Shown in pieces: positions 60,393 to 64,000 of a stretch of DNA of 64,000 nucleotides (position 1 is its first letter; every line of letters begins with the position of its first letter). The DNA comes from Phanerochaete sordida (lineage: Eukaryota > Basidiomycota > Agaricomycetes > Polyporales > Phanerochaetaceae): assembly GCA_019973155.2 (NCBI GenBank), contig BPQB01000009.1, positions 248,001-312,000 of the forward strand, read 5' to 3'. The notes under the pieces were generated by a model. That model ran no database searches and had not been told where the DNA came from. It saw only the letters and a program-made list of their open reading frames with translations. A program made the translations under genes and the position numbers.

Positions 60393-62957
60393 CTACGGTC
60401 GTTCCTGCTTCGTGTCCTCTTCTTCGAGCCACCGCAGGCTACCGTCGCTCGAGGGCCGTATGCCGAGCTCCCAGAGCATGGAACGCTTCTTCGCTTCGGG
60501 CAGGACGCCCGCCCTGGCATGTCGGACAAGGTTACGGGCGATTCGTGTCCGCAGCGCGGCCTGCTTGTAGTCCGTGTGTTCGACCTTGCCATCGACAAGA
60601 AGCTGCCAGAAGTCGAACGCTGTCACGGGCTTGTCGGCGCGCAGCGCGACATGGATGCAGTCCGTACCGATGCCAGCTGACACGGTATAGCCTGCGTCGA
60701 CGAGCGAGTACACCAAGCTCTCGACGCTGCGCAGCCGCTCCTCGTGAGGGGAGTCCTCCTCGTAGGGCATCGAGATGGCGGAACGAATGAGAGTGCCGAT
60801 CGTCTTGTAGTTGAGCTGTTGAATCCCAGCTTGTCGCGATCGCGTGATCAACGCAGTGACGAGCGGCATATCGTTCACTAGGACAGCGTGGTGGATGACT
60901 GTCCCGAACGTCACAGCGTCGGGCTTGATCCCCAGCCTGAGCATGCGCTCGACTATCCGTGCAGCAGCGCGGGGGTTCAGGGGCGCGAGCCCCGACAGAG
61001 CGACGTTCACGTCAAACACGTCCGGGACCTGTCCGCCGCCCAGAATGAGTTTGAGCATCGCGAATCCTTCATCGACATCGCCCAACATGATATAGAGTCG
61101 CGACATCGCGTTCAGGACCTTGTGAGGTGCGCGTTCGATGGGCTCGTGGGCAGCTCTCAACGTCTTCACGACGTTCTCGGCAAATGCTCGGTATTCTGCA
61201 ATGCGTTCCTCGAAGGACAGATCAGGGTGCTCTTCTTCCGGTGCATCAGCTGGACGTGGGGCAGCGGGATAGTCGGAGATGCCATCGACGGGACTCGGAG
61301 TGACGTCCTGCGCGAGATCGAGATCGAGTTGCGACGGCTCCGAGGCTTCGCGTGCGTCCGCGTCCGCGTTCGGGATGCCAAGCATGGACGATTGCTTCGT
61401 CCGGCCTTGCGCGAGTTTCGTCCTGAGCATGAGCGAGGAGATGCGGTTTCGCACCAGGCTTACGAGCCTGAGCGCCGTACCCGGATCGCCGACCACGAAT
61501 ACGTCTTGTTTCCAACGCTCCCAGAGGCCGCGCGCGTAGGTCATGAACCCGTGGGACGCCGCTTCGATGAGGACGTACGCGCGTTCGAGCTGGTGGATCT
61601 CGACCTCTTCGTCGACGAGTTCTTTCACGAGCTGCCGCGCCGTGTGTAGCTTCTTTTCCCGGATGGCGGCACGAAAGAGCCACATGAAAGACTCGCGATT
61701 CGGCGCAGGATATCTGTGTTTCGCGACGACAGCAGGGGCGCGCGTAACACGCCAGACAGCCATCGCCTGTTCTACGAGCCCGTGTCGGTGCATGATATCG
61801 TAGAACCGCATCAGGACGCGAGGAGGAAGTATAATGATATCCGGGTTGTTCACGATGCGTACCATAAACGCTGCCGCGAGCATTGGGGAGTTAGGCTCTT
61901 CTTCTGCGTCTAGGACGTAATTGACAACTTCCTGCAAAGTCTGGTCGAAGGATGGGGAGCGGGCTAGCTCCCATTGGGGCATCTCCAGCAGGATCTGAGC
62001 GGCTCGAGAGGTCCAGCCGAAATCGACGCAGCAGCGGAGGAGGGCCGTGAGGATGATGTGAGCGAAGCCGCTTGAAGGCAGGTTAGCCAGTGCCTCGGAA
62101 GGTATTGCCCCGGACTTGACGAGTTCGTCGAAGATGGGCATGACGGTTTTGAACTCTCCGAGCTGTATAAGTCTACGAACCACTTTGAAGACGACCCAGA
62201 GTGTCTGCATATGTGACGTCTTATGGGACGAGTGAGCGGCAACAGCAGGTCGCCGAGAGGAGAGCGAAAGTAGGAGTACTGAGGATAGAGCTTTATACAC
62301 GACGAGTTCATCCGCACTTCCGTTTGGTGTGGGCTGCTTGAGCACGGAGACGAGGGCGGAAGCCATGAGGCCAGCGGGAATCTTCTTCAAGCGATTACGT
62401 GCCTGAAGGTCACGGACCAGGGAGGAGATGGTAGGGATTGTGAACATATCATGGTGGCTCGTAAGACTCAGCAAGTGCATGGCTACACGGTCGCGGTCGT
62501 CGTCTGCCATATCTTGAGACTCCGTCAAGAACCGGCGAACGTCGAGATTGGCTTTTTGTTTCGCCTTCAAAGATGGCGTGTATGAAAGCGCGAGCATGAG
62601 CTCCTTCGAGGGTGGATCCGAAAGCGCAGGAGTTATGGGAGGGACTGCGGGAGATGGCGCGCTTCTGGTCGCCGCCGACCGTGGGGACGCGTGAGACGGG
62701 GGTGGCGATGTAGTCTGAGCGCGTGCCACGGCAGAGGGTGCTGGCTCGTGCGCACGGCCAGCGGCGGTTGCGGGATTAGCTTCCTTGTCCATGGCAGAGT
62801 CGGTTTTGCCCAAGCGGGCTGCCCAGGATGCCGAGCGCACATGGACAGATGGACGGTGAGTGAGGTGGCCAGCACAGAAATGTGATATGCTTGCGATACG
62901 TCCTGGGTGAAGGCTCGTTACGTTCACTCGTAGCAAGTGGTGCCGACAAATGAACAT
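60393..62957 (-). CDS. PPR-like mitochondrial protein
   Basis: Intronless, 854 aa. The N-terminus (MFICRHHLLRVNVTSLHPGR) is basic, Ser-rich and poor in acids, typical of a mitochondrial presequence. The body is helical. The clearest pentatricopeptide-like units are RIVERMLRLGIKPDAVTFGT followed by LVTALITRSRQAGIQQLNYK, and EGFAMLKLILGGGQVPDVFD. Earlier segments (RFYDIMHRHGLVEQAMAVW, then ARQLVKELVDEEVEIHQLER) fit the same helix-turn-helix spacing more weakly. PPR proteins bind organellar RNA and act in processing, stability or translation; the target cannot be inferred. A low-complexity insert rich in Pro and Asp separates the two halves (about residues 555-605). Confidence 0.82.
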   Translation of the reverse strand: MFICRHHLLRVNVTSLHPGRIASISHFCAGHLTHRPSVHVRSASWAARLGKTDSAMDKEANPATAAGRAHEPAPSAVARAQTTSPPPSHASPRSAATRSAPSPAVPPITPALSDPPSKELMLALSYTPSLKAKQKANLDVRRFLTESQDMADDDRDRVAMHLLSLTSHHDMFTIPTISSLVRDLQARNRLKKIPAGLMASALVSVLKQPTPNGSADELVVYKALSSVLLLSLSSRRPAVAAHSSHKTSHMQTLWVVFKVVRRLIQLGEFKTVMPIFDELVKSGAIPSEALANLPSSGFAHIILTALLRCCVDFGWTSRAAQILLEMPQWELARSPSFDQTLQEVVNYVLDAEEEPNSPMLAAAFMVRIVNNPDIIILPPRVLMRFYDIMHRHGLVEQAMAVWRVTRAPAVVAKHRYPAPNRESFMWLFRAAIREKKLHTARQLVKELVDEEVEIHQLERAYVLIEAASHGFMTYARGLWERWKQDVFVVGDPGTALRLVSLVRNRISSLMLRTKLAQGRTKQSSMLGIPNADADAREASEPSQLDLDLAQDVTPSPVDGISDYPAAPRPADAPEEEHPDLSFEERIAEYRAFAENVVKTLRAAHEPIERAPHKVLNAMSRLYIMLGDVDEGFAMLKLILGGGQVPDVFDVNVALSGLAPLNPRAAARIVERMLRLGIKPDAVTFGTVIHHAVLVNDMPLVTALITRSRQAGIQQLNYKTIGTLIRSAISMPYEEDSPHEERLRSVESLVYSLVDAGYTVSAGIGTDCIHVALRADKPVTAFDFWQLLVDGKVEHTDYKQAALRTRIARNLVRHARAGVLPEAKKRSMLWELGIRPSSDGSLRWLEEEDTKQERP

Positions 62958-64000
62958 AAGTCAGCTGCGAAGCGGTGAGTAGGCCGTGCCAGAGACGGAG
63001 AATTGGGGCACGCACGTCATGCTCTGCAGCACCTCTAAGCCACCGTCTTTCTCCCCGCGCAGTGGGGTGGTTGTTCTTTCCGAGACCGTGCAAGGTTTTG
63101 GGCCGACCGCGTCAAGCTCGAGACGGTCCACGAACAGAATGTGCAGAGCCGTGACCCGTGACTCTGCGGTGACGCTGTAACGTCCGTAACGCGCCGAGCT
63201 TCCTCTTTTGGCCGCCGCGTTTGATGCGCTTCCCGCCAATCGGAGCGAGCTGTTTCGTACCAAACGGTCGCCAGCTCTTTCCTTCTCGCCCGCAAGCACG
63301 TCTACTGGCGTAGACCCGCAAAATAAGCTAGAATATACTCACAGCGATGGTAATGTACACAGATGTGTAAGTACTACCCTGTGTCACTCTACTTCCAGCC
63401 CTAGGCGGTCAAAAGTACTGTGGAGAAGCCGGCTCGCGCTGAGCGACACTTGCTGTAATTTTCGTGAACAGTGTACAGAGGAAACCACGACGGCTCCGAA
63501 GGAGCTTTGATGGCAAGTAATCACCGCTCACTTGCTCATGCTCCCTCTATCTGTGCCATGTGCGCTGCTCTTACCAAAGTCTGCAAAGTAGCTCTTTCCG
63601 CGGTCGATGAACTGCCGACGTCCGCGTTCCCTGAGCCTACCGGACCTATCAAGGTAATCACTAATACCACTCATGTGGCGGATATCAGTTCTCATCTAAT
63701 TTCTCGATTTCATCTTTTCAACCTCATGCTATCGGTGGGACTCGCTTGAAACGTCGCAGAACAGAAGAAAAATGCTTCCGTCACCCAAATCGCCATATTT
63801 CCAACACGAAATTTCAGCGATGAGGCTGTGGCTTTGGATCCTGTTGCGCTGCACACTCGTGTTAGTCGATAGCGAAGTATCCACAAATTCGTACAATCTT
63901 TCTCAAGCACTTTGCCAATTACGAGCCTCTAACTCCTCCGCCACAGGGTATCCCTGTGCCGCTGGGATTCCTACCCGAAGACCGAACGCTTCGCTCGACA
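62958..64000. other. Right-edge region, no gene assigned
   Basis: 5' flank of the PPR-like gene plus unassigned sequence. A minus-strand stretch near 63,570-63,660 bounded by TAG acceptor-like and GTAAGA donor-like sites encodes VITLIGPVGSGNADVGSSS, faintly like a P-loop but lacking the Lys. The opposite strand also has a GTAATC donor there, so orientation is unclear. Confidence 0.35.

Overview
The window is nuclear DNA from a filamentous basidiomycete, most likely an Agaricomycete mushroom or wood-decay fungus. The evidence is the many short introns (mostly 50-68 nt, GT-AG), GC-rich coding exons, and families typical of that group: an F-box/LRR-like protein, a DUF6533/6534-type membrane protein, a DUF7918-type protein, and Kre6/Skn1 GH16. 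No bacterial operons, rRNA, CRISPR arrays or intact transposons were recognised, and I found no convincing tRNA gene. Exon models were built by hand from splice consensus, frame and family conservation. Where exon coordinates are listed in full, the exon sum is a multiple of three.

Layout, left to right: F-box protein (+, 0.8-2.1 kb); PQ-loop membrane protein (-, 2.2-3.3); FAD monooxygenase (-, 3.6-5.3); a poorly resolved Ser/Thr-rich gene (-, 6.3-7.1); isocitrate lyase (+, 8.8-10.7); an AT-richer stretch with a DUF6533-type gene whose 5' end looks decayed (+, about 11.9-13.3); a short-chain dehydrogenase (-, 13.6-14.6); F-actin capping protein alpha (+, 15.3-16.6); a PX-PH phospholipase D1 (-, 16.9-23.3); a secreted thaumatin-like protein (-, 24.2-25.5); an Old Yellow Enzyme (+, 26.9-28.4); a DUF7918-type protein (+, 28.8-30.3); a gene-poor stretch with one two-exon hypothetical gene (30.3-33.5); a PHD-finger protein (-, 33.5-35.0); Kre6/Skn1 (+, 36.2-38.4); a Ulp2-type SUMO protease (+, 39.4-43.4); a single-pass membrane protein (-, 44.1-45.4); SMC6 (-, 46.6-51.2); dihydrofolate/folylpolyglutamate synthase (+, 51.8-53.4); SUMO-activating enzyme subunit Aos1 (-, 53.6-55.4); a Zn2Cys6 transcription factor (-, 56.3-59.3); and a PPR-like mitochondrial protein (-, 60.4-63.0).

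Most neighbours are unrelated housekeeping genes. The exception is the 33-55 kb stretch, where a Ulp2-like SUMO protease, SMC6 (whose complex carries a SUMO ligase in other fungi), the SUMO E1 subunit Aos1 and a PHD protein with SUMO-interaction-like motifs lie within about 22 kb. The most notable gene-structure observations are two probable GC-AG introns and two micro-exons (12 and 14 nt) placed exactly at functional motifs (PQ motif, SMC6 Walker A, Zn2Cys6 cluster). There is also a possible in-frame stop versus weak-donor intron in the monooxygenase, and a 408-nt intron in Aos1. I did not find a convincing new multi-gene system.
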